From: an uncultured Lachnospiraceae bacterium
GTDB lineage: Bacteria; Bacillota; Clostridia; Lachnospirales; Lachnospiraceae
Direction of reading: 5' to 3'
Length of the DNA: 64,000 nucleotides
NCBI GenBank assembly: GCA_947625465.1
Contig: CANQOK010000006.1
Coordinates: 24,606 to 88,605 of the forward strand
Below are positions 27,738-36,939 of the stretch, one piece after another. The stretch's first letter is position 1, and the number at the start of each line of letters is the position of its first letter. A program made the translations under genes and the position numbers. The notes under the pieces are model-generated. The model worked only from the letters and a program-made list of their open reading frames with translations, searched no databases and was not told where the DNA came from.

Positions 27738-27762
27738 TTACCCTGTGGATCACAGGGTAAAC
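27738..27762 (-). terminator. Terminator overlapping the xylB stop codon
   Basis: Perfect 11-bp inverted repeat TTTACCCTGTG / CACAGGGTAAA with a 3-base loop, followed on the minus strand by CTTTTTG. The hairpin starts within the last codons of xylB. Confidence 0.85.
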
Positions 27763-29213
27763 CATGTCTGTAACGCCGGATATAATATCCGGAATTTCTG
27801 ATACTGTTTTTCATATTTTTTCACCAGTTCCAGCTCCGGCTCTACGGTTGCCTTCACCTGAACCAGCTGCTGCGCCGCCGCTTCCACGGTCGGAAATACG
27901 CCGCAGCCCGTCGCGGCCAGGATCGCGGCCCCGTAACCCGGTCCTTCTTCACACACCGGGGTGTCTACTTTTACATTTAATATATTGGAAATGATCTTCT
28001 GCCAGAGTGTGCTTCTGGCTCCGCCGCCGCATATTTTTGTCCGGGGAATGGAAATTCCCAGCGATCTTGCCACCTCCAGAGAATCCCGCAGTCCAAACGC
28101 TACGCCTTCCAATACCGCCTGCGTCATCTGCGCCCGCGTAGTATCCATAGACATTCCCGCGAAGCAGGCCCTCGCATTCGGATCATTGTGCGGGGAACGC
28201 TCTCCCATGAGATACGGCAGATAAAAGACCGGATTTTCTCCCAAATTTCCGATCGTTTCCTGTTCTCCTTCGTAGTCGCCGGTTTTCAGGATTTCTTCCA
28301 GCCACCATTTATTGCAGGAAGCGGCGCTCAGCATACAGCCCATCAGATGATAGGCGCCGTCCGCGTGCGCAAACGCATGCAGCGCATTCTGTTCATCCAC
28401 GCGGAAATGTTTGCTGGAAATAAAGACGGTTCCCGATGTTCCCAGAGAAATGTTGCATCTGCCTTCTCCGACCGTTCCGGTTCCCACTGCTGCCGCCGCA
28501 TTGTCGCCGGCTCCCGCCATGACCTTTACATCCGGGCGGAGCCCCAGCTCCCGCGCCGCTTCCGGTTTTAACGTCCCCACCGGTTCCCAGCTTTCATATA
28601 ACTGCGGAAGCTGGTCCGCGGTCACATGACAAATTTCAAGCATCTCATTGGACCAGCGTTTATGCTGCACATCCAGCAGGAGCATCCCCGACGCGTCGGA
28701 ATAATCCGTACTGAAAACCCCGGTCAGGCGATAAGCAAGATAGTCCTTCGGCAGCATGATCTTCCGGATCCGCGCAAACTGTTCCGGTTCCCGGCTGCGC
28801 ATCCACAGCAGCTTCGGCGCCGTGAATCCGGCAAAAGCAATATTTCCCGTACAGGCCGACAAGCGTTCTGTCCCGATCTCACGGTTCAGCCAGTCCGTCT
28901 CCGCAGCCGTCCGCCCGTCATTCCACAGGATCGCGGGACGGATCACCGCATCCGTTTCATCCAGAACTACGAGTCCATGCATCTGCCCGCCGAAGCTGAT
29001 GCCTGCCACCTGCGAAGCATCAGCCTCCTGTAAGAGTTCCCGGATTCCGCATACCGACCGGGTATACCAGTCCTCCGGATTCTGTTCCGCCCAGCCCGGT
29101 TTCGGGAAATAAAGCGGATATTCTTTGGATACCGTATTGCAGATCCGCCCGGTTTCATCCATCAGCACCAGTTTCACCGCCGAAGTTCCCAAATCTACAC
29201 CGATAAAATACAT
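27750..29213 (-). CDS. xylB: Xylulokinase (FGGY family)
   Basis: A 487-residue FGGY sugar kinase. It begins FIGVDLGTSAVK (phosphate loop 1), has the substrate segment GISFGGQMHGLV near 77-88 typical of xylulokinases, NDGRT near 108, the second ATP motif NISLGTSGT near 255, and the C-terminal GGGARS adenosine motif. It phosphorylates D-xylulose into the pentose phosphate pathway. It follows an isomerase gene of the FucI/AraA fold, which should supply its ketose. Ribosome site AAAGGAG. Length and motifs are canonical. Confidence 0.9.
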   Translation of the reverse strand: MYFIGVDLGTSAVKLVLMDETGRICNTVSKEYPLYFPKPGWAEQNPEDWYTRSVCGIRELLQEADASQVAGISFGGQMHGLVVLDETDAVIRPAILWNDGRTAAETDWLNREIGTERLSACTGNIAFAGFTAPKLLWMRSREPEQFARIRKIMLPKDYLAYRLTGVFSTDYSDASGMLLLDVQHKRWSNEMLEICHVTADQLPQLYESWEPVGTLKPEAARELGLRPDVKVMAGAGDNAAAAVGTGTVGEGRCNISLGTSGTVFISSKHFRVDEQNALHAFAHADGAYHLMGCMLSAASCNKWWLEEILKTGDYEGEQETIGNLGENPVFYLPYLMGERSPHNDPNARACFAGMSMDTTRAQMTQAVLEGVAFGLRDSLEVARSLGISIPRTKICGGGARSTLWQKIISNILNVKVDTPVCEEGPGYGAAILAATGCGVFPTVEAAAQQLVQVKATVEPELELVKKYEKQYQKFRILYPALQTWFTL

Positions 29214-29249
29214 AGGTTTCTCCTTTTTGATCTCAAAGCAGATCCGATT

Positions 29250-30734
29250 CTATTTCCAAGGATTTTCCGTCGGATACCGCACGCCCGCAGGCTGATTGTA
29301 TCCGATTTCTTCCGCCGCAACGCCAATATAACGAAATACTTCAAACAAGGCTTTTCCGTGATTGCCAAACGCGACCGCTCCGTGATGCGGGAAATTCTTT
29401 TCGATCAGCACATGCCGGTAAAACCGGCCCATCTCCGGAATGGCAAACACGCCGATTGAACCGAACGAACGGCTTGCGACCGGCAGAACCTCACCCTGCG
29501 CGATATACGCCCGCAGCTTGCAGTCCGCTGTGCTCTGCAGCCGGAAAAATGTAATATCTCCCGGAACGATATCGCCTTCCAGCGTTCCCTGCGTTACTTC
29601 TTCCGGCAGCGATCTCGCCATGATCAGCTGATACCGCATCTCACAGAAGGACAGCTTGCCCGCCGCCGTATTGCCACAGTGGAAGCCCATAAACGTATCC
29701 CTGTGCGTATAGGGGAATTTGCCCTCTATGTCGCTTTCATACATATCCTTCGGTACATTGTTGTTGATATCCAGCAGCGTTACGGTATCTCCACTGACGA
29801 CGGTTCCGATATATTCGCTGAGCGCCCCGTAAATATCCACTTCACAGGAAACCGGAATTCCCTGCGCGGTCAGCCGGCTGTTCACATAACAGGGCACAAA
29901 TCCGAACTGCGTCTGGAAGGCAGGCCAGCATTTCCCGGCGATTGCCACGTATTTTCTATAGCCTTTATGCTCCGCGATCCAGTCCTTCAGCGTCAGTTCA
30001 TACTGCGCCAGTTTCGCAAGGATCTCCGGTTTTTTATTCCCCTCTCCCAGCTCTGCTTCCATTTCCTTTACGACAGCCGGAATCCGTTCATCTCCCGCAT
30101 GCCGGTTAAATGCCTCAAACAGATCCAGCTCCGAATTTTCCTCTATCTCTACGCCAAGTTCATACAGGGGTTTTATCGGTGCGTTGCACGCGAGAAAATT
30201 CAGCGGCCGCGGCCCGAAGCTGATGATCTTTAAATCTTTCAGTGCGATGATTGCTCTGGCGACCGGACGGAATCCGTAGATCATATCCGCGCATTCTTCC
30301 GCAGTCCCGACGGGATATTCCGGTATGTACGCCTTAACACCGCGCAGCTTTAAATTATAGCTTGCGTTCAGCATACCGCAGTAAGCGTCGCCTCTGCCCT
30401 GGATCAGGTTGTCTCCCCGCTCTTCGGCGGCGGCCACAAACATAACGGGACCGTCAAAATGCTTCGCCAGAAGCGTTTCCGAGATCTCCGGCCCGAAATT
30501 CCCCAGATAGACAACCAGCGCATTGCAGCCTGCCTGTTTCAGATCCTCCAGCGCCTGCACCATATGGATCTCACTTTCCACAATGCAGACCGGACATTCG
30601 TAAATTTCAGAATCTCCGTATTTTTCTCTGTAAGCCCGCATCAGCGCTTCCCGTCTGGAAACAGACAGCGTTTCCGGAAAACAGTCCCTGCTGACTGCGA
30701 CTACTCCCATTTTCAGTTCCGGTACATTATTCAT
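29250..30734 (-). CDS. L-fucose/L-arabinose isomerase-fold sugar isomerase
   Basis: A 494-residue protein of the FucI/AraA superfamily: an N-terminal alpha/beta half with PVCIVESEIHMVQALEDL and a VYLGNFGPE strand, a middle segment, and the C-terminal half with SCEVDIYGALSEYIG, LLDINNN and the FGNHG near the end. The family interconverts aldoses and ketoses using Mn2+ (candidate ligands include the Glu and Asp of EVDIYG and LLDINN). Placed between a beta-xylosidase and a xylulokinase, it may act on xylose or arabinose; the substrate cannot be decided by sequence. The ATG at 30734 is chosen because GGAGG lies 7 bases before it; an earlier ATG overlaps that site. Sits 5 bases from the GH120 stop. 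Confidence 0.78.
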   Translation of the reverse strand: MNNVPELKMGVVAVSRDCFPETLSVSRREALMRAYREKYGDSEIYECPVCIVESEIHMVQALEDLKQAGCNALVVYLGNFGPEISETLLAKHFDGPVMFVAAAEERGDNLIQGRGDAYCGMLNASYNLKLRGVKAYIPEYPVGTAEECADMIYGFRPVARAIIALKDLKIISFGPRPLNFLACNAPIKPLYELGVEIEENSELDLFEAFNRHAGDERIPAVVKEMEAELGEGNKKPEILAKLAQYELTLKDWIAEHKGYRKYVAIAGKCWPAFQTQFGFVPCYVNSRLTAQGIPVSCEVDIYGALSEYIGTVVSGDTVTLLDINNNVPKDMYESDIEGKFPYTHRDTFMGFHCGNTAAGKLSFCEMRYQLIMARSLPEEVTQGTLEGDIVPGDITFFRLQSTADCKLRAYIAQGEVLPVASRSFGSIGVFAIPEMGRFYRHVLIEKNFPHHGAVAFGNHGKALFEVFRYIGVAAEEIGYNQPAGVRYPTENPWK

Positions 30735-30739
30735 TGCAT

Positions 30740-32668
30740 CTACCTCCATATCCTGATTTTATTTTTTCCTGCCCGTACTGTCTGCAGCGGACCGGCAATC
30801 ACCGTTTCCTTCATGGAATTTCCGAGGAAATCCCGGCTGATCCGCAGATCGGCGCCGGACGGTTCTTCAAAGCCGCATTCCGTGATCCGGGTCATCGGCA
30901 GATTGTGGGTTCCCATAACCTCTCCCTGCAGTTCAAACATCTGCTCCGGCAGCGTGATCTCCAGATAGACGCCGTCCGTCTCCGTCACGATCCGCACTTC
31001 CGGATCCCTGCTGTCCGTACAGCTGTGCGTTTCCCGGTCAAAGCCTTTCGCTCCGTTTAAATAAACATTTCCGTCAATGTACGCCGGCTGCCGCACTTTC
31101 TCATAACTTTCCACATCCCCGTATTCCTCCCGTACTCTGGCGATATACTCCTCCAGGGAAACGGGCGAACCGTCATATTCCGCAGTGCCGTAGTCTCTGT
31201 CTTCCGTACCGCCCACAAAAATATTCTGGAACCAGCGGTCGTCTCCGCCATATACGGGAACCGTACCCATTACCTGCGTGGAATGGGGAAAATGATACGG
31301 CGTAGCCCGATTCAGCACCGGATAATGGTTAAACAGCCCGCACACCAGGTTATTGACATATGCGCCGCCCTGTGCCGCATTGTCAAACGTATAAGCCGAA
31401 GTAAAGATATTATTATCCACCAGGTATGGGCCGTGGCTGACTTCGACGAACAGATCCCGGTTATTGTTATGATAAAGATTGGCGCTCACGCGCACGCCCT
31501 GCGCCTGCCAGTCCAGCCAGGTTCCCAGGGTACAGTCGTGAATATAATTGTTGTGGATATAGACGTCAATGGCAGCGTGCATTTTGATCCCGCCCAGTTC
31601 GTGGCCGTAATATTCATGCTTCGTCCCGATCCGGTAAATCTCATTGCCGTAAATCTCGCTGAACGCGCCTCCCATATGCCCTACAATCCCGTTCTGTCCA
31701 CAGTCATAGATCCGGTTGTTCCGAACGATATGCGATCCGGTTTCTTCTTTGCTCCAGCCGATCGACAAAGCCTTGAACACCGCTTCCATCTGATACTGGT
31801 ATCCCGGTTTCCTGCCCCATTTGGTAAAATCATTATCACCGGTACTCTCTTCCTTGCCCAGACTGATCCCGCTGCATTTGGAATCGTGGATCACATTATC
31901 CTCTATGATCCAGCCTTTGCTCCAGTTGACGCCCAGAAGCCCATACTGCTTTGCGGTCGGCGGCGCCCAGATTGTAGCCGCCTGCGCCATTTCAAATCCC
32001 TTTACTGTAATGTAATCTACTCCAGTCCGATCCGAAAAAAAACAGGACCTGCGCACGTTGATCTCCACACATTCCCGGTTGGGATCATAGTCCTGAAAAT
32101 TCACATACAGAACGGTCCGCTCTTCCCCGCAGTCCGCATACCAGCGATATCGGGAGCGTTCCGGATCCGCCAGCTTCTCCTCGCGCCAGCCCCAGGTCTC
32201 ATAGACGCTTGCCGTCCACAGCTCCGGATTCTTTACCGCTTCCGGACTCTTTGCTTCAAACAGCGACATCCCATTCAAATAGACGTCCCCGGCGTGTACC
32301 TTATTGTCCCTGGGCGCTACCAGCCAATCCCCGTCAATCTCTGCGGCAAAGGGATTGCATCCACAAAACAGCGCATTATCGATCTCTGCTTTCCAGACAC
32401 TTCCTTCCACCTGTTCCCAGTTACGGATCTCTTCCGAACCTTTGATCACCACATGCTCGTTCTCTGCCGCCTGGTAGGTGATCCTGCAGTGATTCCCCAG
32501 GCCGCCGTTTCGGGGTCTGACCCATTCCCGGTATACGCCTTCATGGACGATCACCGTATCTCCCGCAATCGCCGTATCTGCTGCTTTTTGAATCGTCAGG
32601 AAGGGACTTTCCGCGCTCCCGCTGTTTTGGTCCGAACCTTTTTTTGAAACATGATAGATTTTGGTCAT
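30740..32668 (-). CDS. Beta-xylosidase, GH120 (right-handed beta-helix)
   Basis: A 642-residue protein that matches GH120 in length (about 640) and order. N-terminus YHVSKKGSDQNSG and AGDTVIVHEGVYREWVRP is the beta-helix cap; the helix carries many N-x-I repeats (NRIYDC, NEIYRI, NNYIHDC). A conserved insert gives IDYITVKGFEMA-like and WAPPTA segments. The catalytic acids of GH120 are expected in WLDWQAQG (Asp near 385) and FVEVSHGP (Glu near 408), both present. It cleaves xylose from xylo-oligosaccharides and lacks a signal peptide, so it works on imported oligosaccharides. Divergent from the AraC-type regulator. First gene of the xylosidase-isomerase-kinase operon. Confidence 0.87.
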   Translation of the reverse strand: MTKIYHVSKKGSDQNSGSAESPFLTIQKAADTAIAGDTVIVHEGVYREWVRPRNGGLGNHCRITYQAAENEHVVIKGSEEIRNWEQVEGSVWKAEIDNALFCGCNPFAAEIDGDWLVAPRDNKVHAGDVYLNGMSLFEAKSPEAVKNPELWTASVYETWGWREEKLADPERSRYRWYADCGEERTVLYVNFQDYDPNRECVEINVRRSCFFSDRTGVDYITVKGFEMAQAATIWAPPTAKQYGLLGVNWSKGWIIEDNVIHDSKCSGISLGKEESTGDNDFTKWGRKPGYQYQMEAVFKALSIGWSKEETGSHIVRNNRIYDCGQNGIVGHMGGAFSEIYGNEIYRIGTKHEYYGHELGGIKMHAAIDVYIHNNYIHDCTLGTWLDWQAQGVRVSANLYHNNNRDLFVEVSHGPYLVDNNIFTSAYTFDNAAQGGAYVNNLVCGLFNHYPVLNRATPYHFPHSTQVMGTVPVYGGDDRWFQNIFVGGTEDRDYGTAEYDGSPVSLEEYIARVREEYGDVESYEKVRQPAYIDGNVYLNGAKGFDRETHSCTDSRDPEVRIVTETDGVYLEITLPEQMFELQGEVMGTHNLPMTRITECGFEEPSGADLRISRDFLGNSMKETVIAGPLQTVRAGKNKIRIWR

Positions 32669-32839
32669 TGATTATTCACCTGCTTTCCCTGATAATATTC
32701 AGTTTTACCGGCGGACAGGTTTGCTGTCTCCGGATTTTCATTTTGTTTATTTAAGACAAATATAGCGAAGCCTCGCTTGAAAAGAAAGCAATATCGTGGT
32801 AAAATATGTGACAAATATTGCGTGAAAGCAGGTAGAGCC

Positions 32840-33628
32840 ATGCTGCCGTTTATTGAAATCAAGGAAAATCCTATTTTTCACTATGCATTTGAAAATTTTG
32901 ACTTTGCCGCCCATTTCCATTCCGGGCTGGAACTCGTTCCTGTAACAAAGGGAACAATCCAGATTATCGTGGATAATGAGTCTCACACCGTGCATGCAGG
33001 TGAAATCGCTGTTATTTTCCCGTACCATGTTCATGAATACCGGCGCTGCGGCCAGTCTGAAAACCAGGGCGATGTTCTTCTGATCGGCAATGAATACCTG
33101 AATCTGTATCTGGACACCCTGCTTCAAAAAGAGCCGTCCCGGATTGTCTTTTCCCTGGATGAATTCCATCCGGATGTCCGCTATGGCATTCATTCTCTGT
33201 TGGGCGCATTCAATGAAGAATATTGCGTACAAAACGCATATGTACAGCTGATCCTCTGCCGTCTGCTGCCATCTCTTCCGTTACTTAATTCACGGATTCA
33301 CACCAGTGACGACATTCACTGCATTATCCAGTACCTTTCTACCCATTTTCAGGAGCCGCTTTCACTCTCCTCTGTCGCACAGGCCCTGCGAATGGATAAA
33401 TACCAGTTGTCACGAATCTTTTCCCAACGCCTGCATATCAATTTTAATCAGTATATCAACCGGCTTCGGATCGAATACGCGCTGATGCAGATGCGATTGG
33501 GCAACGCGACCGTTACCGCCTGTGCGCTCGATGCCGGCTTTAATAATACCCGGTCGTTCTACCGGACGTTTGAACAGGTTTACCATACAACCCCAAAAGA
33601 ATATCTGAGCCGCCTGAACAAATCTTAA
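32840..33628 (+). CDS. AraC family transcriptional regulator
   Basis: A 262-residue regulator with an N-terminal cupin sensor (AHFHSGLELVPVTKG near 29-43, HAGEIAVIFPYHVHEY near 55-70) and C-terminal double helix-turn-helix (LSLSSVAQALRMDKYQLSRIF and AGFNNTRSFYRTFEQVYHTTPKEY). The ATG at 32840 is preferred to an upstream TTG because AGGTAGAG precedes it and the cupin then starts normally. It is divergent from the GH120-isomerase-xylB operon and most likely activates it on sensing a pentose or xylo-oligosaccharide (inference). Its stop abuts the stop of the next, convergent gene with no space. Confidence 0.88.
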   Translation: MLPFIEIKENPIFHYAFENFDFAAHFHSGLELVPVTKGTIQIIVDNESHTVHAGEIAVIFPYHVHEYRRCGQSENQGDVLLIGNEYLNLYLDTLLQKEPSRIVFSLDEFHPDVRYGIHSLLGAFNEEYCVQNAYVQLILCRLLPSLPLLNSRIHTSDDIHCIIQYLSTHFQEPLSLSSVAQALRMDKYQLSRIFSQRLHINFNQYINRLRIEYALMQMRLGNATVTACALDAGFNNTRSFYRTFEQVYHTTPKEYLSRLNKS

Positions 33629-34159
33629 TTACTGCGCTTTCGTTTCCACAATCAGCCCGGTATTTCCAAGCTGTGTCAGCAATGCTTTTTTATGCCTGAT
33701 CGCAGGTCTTTCAATAATCCATATCCCGGCGGCCTCCCAGATAGAAAACGCGCCGATCGCGGAAATAATTTCCGAAACGACCATATTTACCTTAGACTGC
33801 AGCAGCAGGCTAAGTGAAATGAAGACCGCGCCGATCAAAAGCATCCAGAGCTGCTTGATCCGGTTCTGCTTCTGTTCATGCCGCAATTTGGTCTGCGTTT
33901 CCTCCATCATGGCGGAAAACGCCTGCTTTACCTCCGTTTCCTTTATCGTATCATCGGCGTAAATATGGATCACTACCCGCTGGTTTCTGCCTTTTTGCCC
34001 CAGTTTATCGATCAGATACTCTCTCAGTCCGTCGTTTAAGGTTCTGTGTTCCCTGTCATAGGCATTAAACAGCATTTCCTCTGACTGAATATTGAGACTG
34101 ATCTCGTATTCCTCTGCCTTTCCCTGTTCCGGCCAATCCGCCCTTACTGTCTTTTCCAT
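33629..34159 (-). CDS. Small membrane protein of unknown function
   Basis: A 176-residue protein: a soluble N-terminal half with alternating strands (EYEISLNI, RVVIHIYADD), a basic helical segment (TKLRHEQKQNRIKQ), then two membrane helices at about 107-125 and 132-150 and a short C-terminal tail. I do not recognise the family. It follows the GH88 gene's start region on the same strand (the GH88 gene lies downstream in sequence but upstream in transcription, 15 bases apart), so the two are probably co-transcribed. Its stop touches the stop of the AraC-type gene, with no terminator between. Confidence 0.65.
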   Translation of the reverse strand: MEKTVRADWPEQGKAEEYEISLNIQSEEMLFNAYDREHRTLNDGLREYLIDKLGQKGRNQRVVIHIYADDTIKETEVKQAFSAMMEETQTKLRHEQKQNRIKQLWMLLIGAVFISLSLLLQSKVNMVVSEIISAIGAFSIWEAAGIWIIERPAIRHKKALLTQLGNTGLIVETKAQ

Positions 34160-34174
34160 TTTCTCTACCTCATT

Positions 34175-35308
34175 TTACCATAATAGGATATCGCGTTCTG
34201 CCAGCTTCAAAATACCTTCCGTAAAATAGTAATCTCCATATATAATGGAAAAATCGTGTTCCCGGTCATGGTATGCCGCAGAGCATTTCTCCACGAGATT
34301 GTCAATTTCAGGATCCCAGCTGCAGCGTTTTTCCGCAAGGGTGTGCAGCAGCAATACGGCGGTATGGTAATAAGTCTCCTTTTGTTCTCCATCCGTCAGT
34401 TTTTCAAGTTCCAGCAGACCGCAGGCAAAGATCGCCGCCGCTGTGGAATCCTCCCATAAAATATCTGCGGGCTGGTCAAAATCTACCGGAACGATCCCGG
34501 TTTCGGAGATCTGCGAGACAACATAATCCGCCACCTGTTTTGCCGTTTCCAGATACCGTTCTTCTTTTGTATGCAGATAGCTTAACGTAAATCCGTACAG
34601 GGCCCAGGACTGCCCTCTCGTCCAGGCCGAACCCACCTGCATCCCCTGTCCGCCTTGCGGGCCGATTATCCTGCCCGTCTCCGGATCAAACTCTACAATA
34701 TGATGAACCGATCCGTTTTCCCGTACAAATACCTTCTGCACAGAGTCCGCATGGGCCATGGCGATCTGACGAAACCGGGAATCATGCAGTTCATCGGACG
34801 CCCAGTACAACAGCGGCAGATTCATCATACAGTCAATAATGGCAAGCCCGGCTGTCTTTCCGTCTCCCGGGTCGTTCCACGCCCGGATCAGACCGGCTTT
34901 CAGATTAAATCGGCCCGCCATATTGGAAGCCGCCAGAATCCCCCGGTTTCTGGACTGCCGGTTTCCCGTGATCCGATAGTCCGCGACATCCGAGATCAAA
35001 AACCGGAATCCGGCGTCGTGATCCATTGCCATCGGATCCAGCAATACCGCGTCCAGCTTATCCTGAACCTCTTCTGCGACTGTGCGGAATTCTTCATTTC
35101 CATACGCATGATACAGCAGCCAGAGCTGCGCCGGCCAGAATCCGTTTGTCCACCAGCCGATCCGTTCTCCGGACCAATCGTCAAATCTTCCCTCTGCCGT
35201 TGTATACGGAACTTTTCCTCTGTTTCGGTGTGCGGTAACCGCGACTTTCGCCGCGATCCGGTCCGCCGTTTCCCGGGCCCATTCCTTTTCCTGTGTTCTT
35301 TGATCCAT
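34175..35308 (-). CDS. GH88 unsaturated glucuronyl/galacturonyl hydrolase
   Basis: A 377-residue (alpha/alpha)6-barrel hydrolase of family 88. Typical pieces: GRFDDWSGERIGWWTNGFWPAQLW split around the start of the barrel, MDHDAGF with a catalytic Asp near 97, and IIDCMMNLPLLYWAS with the second Asp near 157, TRGQSWALYGF, and WEDSTAAAIFACGLLEL. These enzymes release unsaturated uronic acid from oligosaccharides produced by polysaccharide lyases, acting in the cytosol. No lyase is visible nearby. GGAGG precedes the ATG; a terminator of the upstream gene lies just before it, so it has its own promoter. Confidence 0.9.
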   Translation of the reverse strand: MDQRTQEKEWARETADRIAAKVAVTAHRNRGKVPYTTAEGRFDDWSGERIGWWTNGFWPAQLWLLYHAYGNEEFRTVAEEVQDKLDAVLLDPMAMDHDAGFRFLISDVADYRITGNRQSRNRGILAASNMAGRFNLKAGLIRAWNDPGDGKTAGLAIIDCMMNLPLLYWASDELHDSRFRQIAMAHADSVQKVFVRENGSVHHIVEFDPETGRIIGPQGGQGMQVGSAWTRGQSWALYGFTLSYLHTKEERYLETAKQVADYVVSQISETGIVPVDFDQPADILWEDSTAAAIFACGLLELEKLTDGEQKETYYHTAVLLLHTLAEKRCSWDPEIDNLVEKCSAAYHDREHDFSIIYGDYYFTEGILKLAERDILLW

Positions 35309-35343
35309 ACTGCCTCCATTTTATTCTTTTTGATTTTTAAAAA

Positions 35344-35383
35344 GGGCTGCCGCTTTACAAAATTCCCTGCAAGCGGCAGTCCC
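35344..35383 (-). terminator. Terminator after the AIM24 gene
   Basis: GGGCTGCCGCTT (35344-35355) pairs with AAGCGGCAGTCCC (35371-35383); the minus strand continues with CTTTTTAAAAA. Confidence 0.82.
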
Positions 35384-35410
35384 GTCAATGATATTGTGAT
35401 CTCTGCTATT

Positions 35411-36091
35411 TTATTTGCTTCCGGTCGGCATAAACGGACGCAGCGCAGACGCTACTCCGCTAACCGGCATCGTCTGTACGGAAACCTTTCCCGGTCCCGT
35501 CACAACGCTGTTAAAGAATCCTTCGCCGCCGAACAGCTTGTTTTTGATTCCTTTCACCGATTGAATATCCAAGGTACAGGTAGCGTCCATCATTGCAAGA
35601 TTTCCGCTGTCTATTACCAGGCGCTGCCCTGCCGCCAGCTCATATTCCACCACGGAACCGTCAATTTCCAGGAAAACCATCCCGTTTCCCGAAAACTTCT
35701 GCATGATAAAACCTTCACCGCTGAAGAAGCCGGATACGCCTTTCTTCTGGAAATGGATAGACAGCTCCACGCCCATTTCCGAAGCCAGAAACGCGCCTTT
35801 CTGTGCGATCACCGGATGGTCCGGCGTAATCTGGATGGCACGGATCGAACCGGGGAAACTGGAAGCAAAGGCAATCATGCCCTTTCCGTTTTCCGCCGTA
35901 TAGATATTCTGGAACATAGAATCTCCGGAAAGTCTCCGCCCAAATGCTTTCCCGACTCCGCCTGCCCCGGTATTCATAACCATGTTCGGACTCATCCAGC
36001 TCATGGACCCCTTTTCTGTCAGCAGACTTTCTCCGTCCTCCAGTTCACAAACCACAGCCGGCATCGGCTCTCCTACAATTTTGTACTGCAT
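35411..36091 (-). CDS. AIM24/TIGR00266 family protein
   Basis: A 226-residue all-beta protein of the AIM24 (TIGR00266, YwqM-type) family: MQYKIVGEPMPAVVCELEDGESL start, SMSWMSPN, GGVGKAFGRRLSGDSMFQN, and Gly/Phe-rich strands repeated through the length. Bacterial members fold as a triple beta-helix trimer; biochemical role is unknown, though some are linked to phospholipid or redox traits in mitochondria. GGAGA precedes the start. It is followed by a terminator and preceded by an SDR gene 67 bases upstream. Confidence 0.85.
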   Translation of the reverse strand: MQYKIVGEPMPAVVCELEDGESLLTEKGSMSWMSPNMVMNTGAGGVGKAFGRRLSGDSMFQNIYTAENGKGMIAFASSFPGSIRAIQITPDHPVIAQKGAFLASEMGVELSIHFQKKGVSGFFSGEGFIMQKFSGNGMVFLEIDGSVVEYELAAGQRLVIDSGNLAMMDATCTLDIQSVKGIKNKLFGGEGFFNSVVTGPGKVSVQTMPVSGVASALRPFMPTGSK

Positions 36092-36158
36092 CTCCTTATC
36101 TCCTTTCAGATGAAAAAATGATTCCGATTTACGGATATATAGCCTTTTATCAGGCTGT

Positions 36159-36896
36159 CTAGTTCATCGCCGCGCCGTCTGCGCGCAGGATGATACCAGT
36201 CACATAAGATGCCATATCGCTTCCCAGATACAGGAACGCATTGGCAATATCTTCCGGCTCTCCGGGACGTCCCAGCGGGATTCCCGCAGAGATCCGGTCC
36301 ACCATTTCCTTCGGCAGCGCCGCTACCATATCGGTCCTGGTCACGCCGGGCGCAACCGCATTGACCCGGATCTGATCTTTTGCCAATTCTCTGGCCAGTG
36401 ATATTGTCAGCCCGTCCACAGCAAATTTGGTAGCGGGATAGCCGCAGCCGGACGGCTGGCCGTTCTTGCTTACCATAGAACTGGTATTGATGATTACGCC
36501 GCCGCCCTGTTCCTTCATCAGGCGGGCTGCTGCCTGAGAGCAGACGAATACCGCTTTCAGGTTGAGATCCAGAATTTTGGAAAATTCTTCTACGGTATAA
36601 TCATAGAGAGAAGTACGGGAAGAAATTCCCGCATTGTTAGCTAAAATATCAAATGAACCGAACCGTTCTTTGACCGAAGCAAACGCCGCTGCGACCTCCT
36701 CCGGACTGCAGAGATCCGGACAGATACCCATGACGCGATCCTTGTACTCTGTCAATTGGGACAGTGCCTTCTCCACAGTTTCCTGACGGGAACCGGCAAG
36801 CGCCACATTGGCTCCGTTCTCCAGATACTTTTTCACAACCGCAAATCCAATCCCCCGTGTGCCGCCGGTAACGACGGCTGTTTTTCCTTTCAGCAT
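36159..36896 (-). CDS. Short-chain dehydrogenase/reductase (FabG-like)
   Basis: A 245-residue classical SDR: cofactor motif TGGTRGIG (about 10-17), NNAG (about 87-90), catalytic Ser in SSMVS and YPATK (Tyr near 153), and PGVTRTDM. It reduces a ketone or oxidises an alcohol with NAD(P)H. The substrate is unknown; it resembles 3-oxoacyl-ACP reductases and glucose dehydrogenase-like SDRs, but lies outside any fatty acid cluster. AAGGAG before the ATG. Monocistronic or paired with AIM24. Confidence 0.87.
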   Translation of the reverse strand: MLKGKTAVVTGGTRGIGFAVVKKYLENGANVALAGSRQETVEKALSQLTEYKDRVMGICPDLCSPEEVAAAFASVKERFGSFDILANNAGISSRTSLYDYTVEEFSKILDLNLKAVFVCSQAAARLMKEQGGGVIINTSSMVSKNGQPSGCGYPATKFAVDGLTISLARELAKDQIRVNAVAPGVTRTDMVAALPKEMVDRISAGIPLGRPGEPEDIANAFLYLGSDMASYVTGIILRADGAAMN

Positions 36897-36939
36897 AATG
36901 TTTCTCCTTTCAGATATTTATAGATTGCATGATAGCGCA

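Noticed and set aside
31283..32647. Long plus-strand open frame (454 codons) opposite the GH120 gene
   Set aside because: Antisense shadow of a well-supported glycoside hydrolase gene; no ribosome site, no family resemblance, GC-rich third positions create it.
34655..36121. Long plus-strand open frame (488 codons) across the GH88 and AIM24 genes
   Set aside because: Runs antisense through two recognised genes and the terminator between them; composition is not protein-like.
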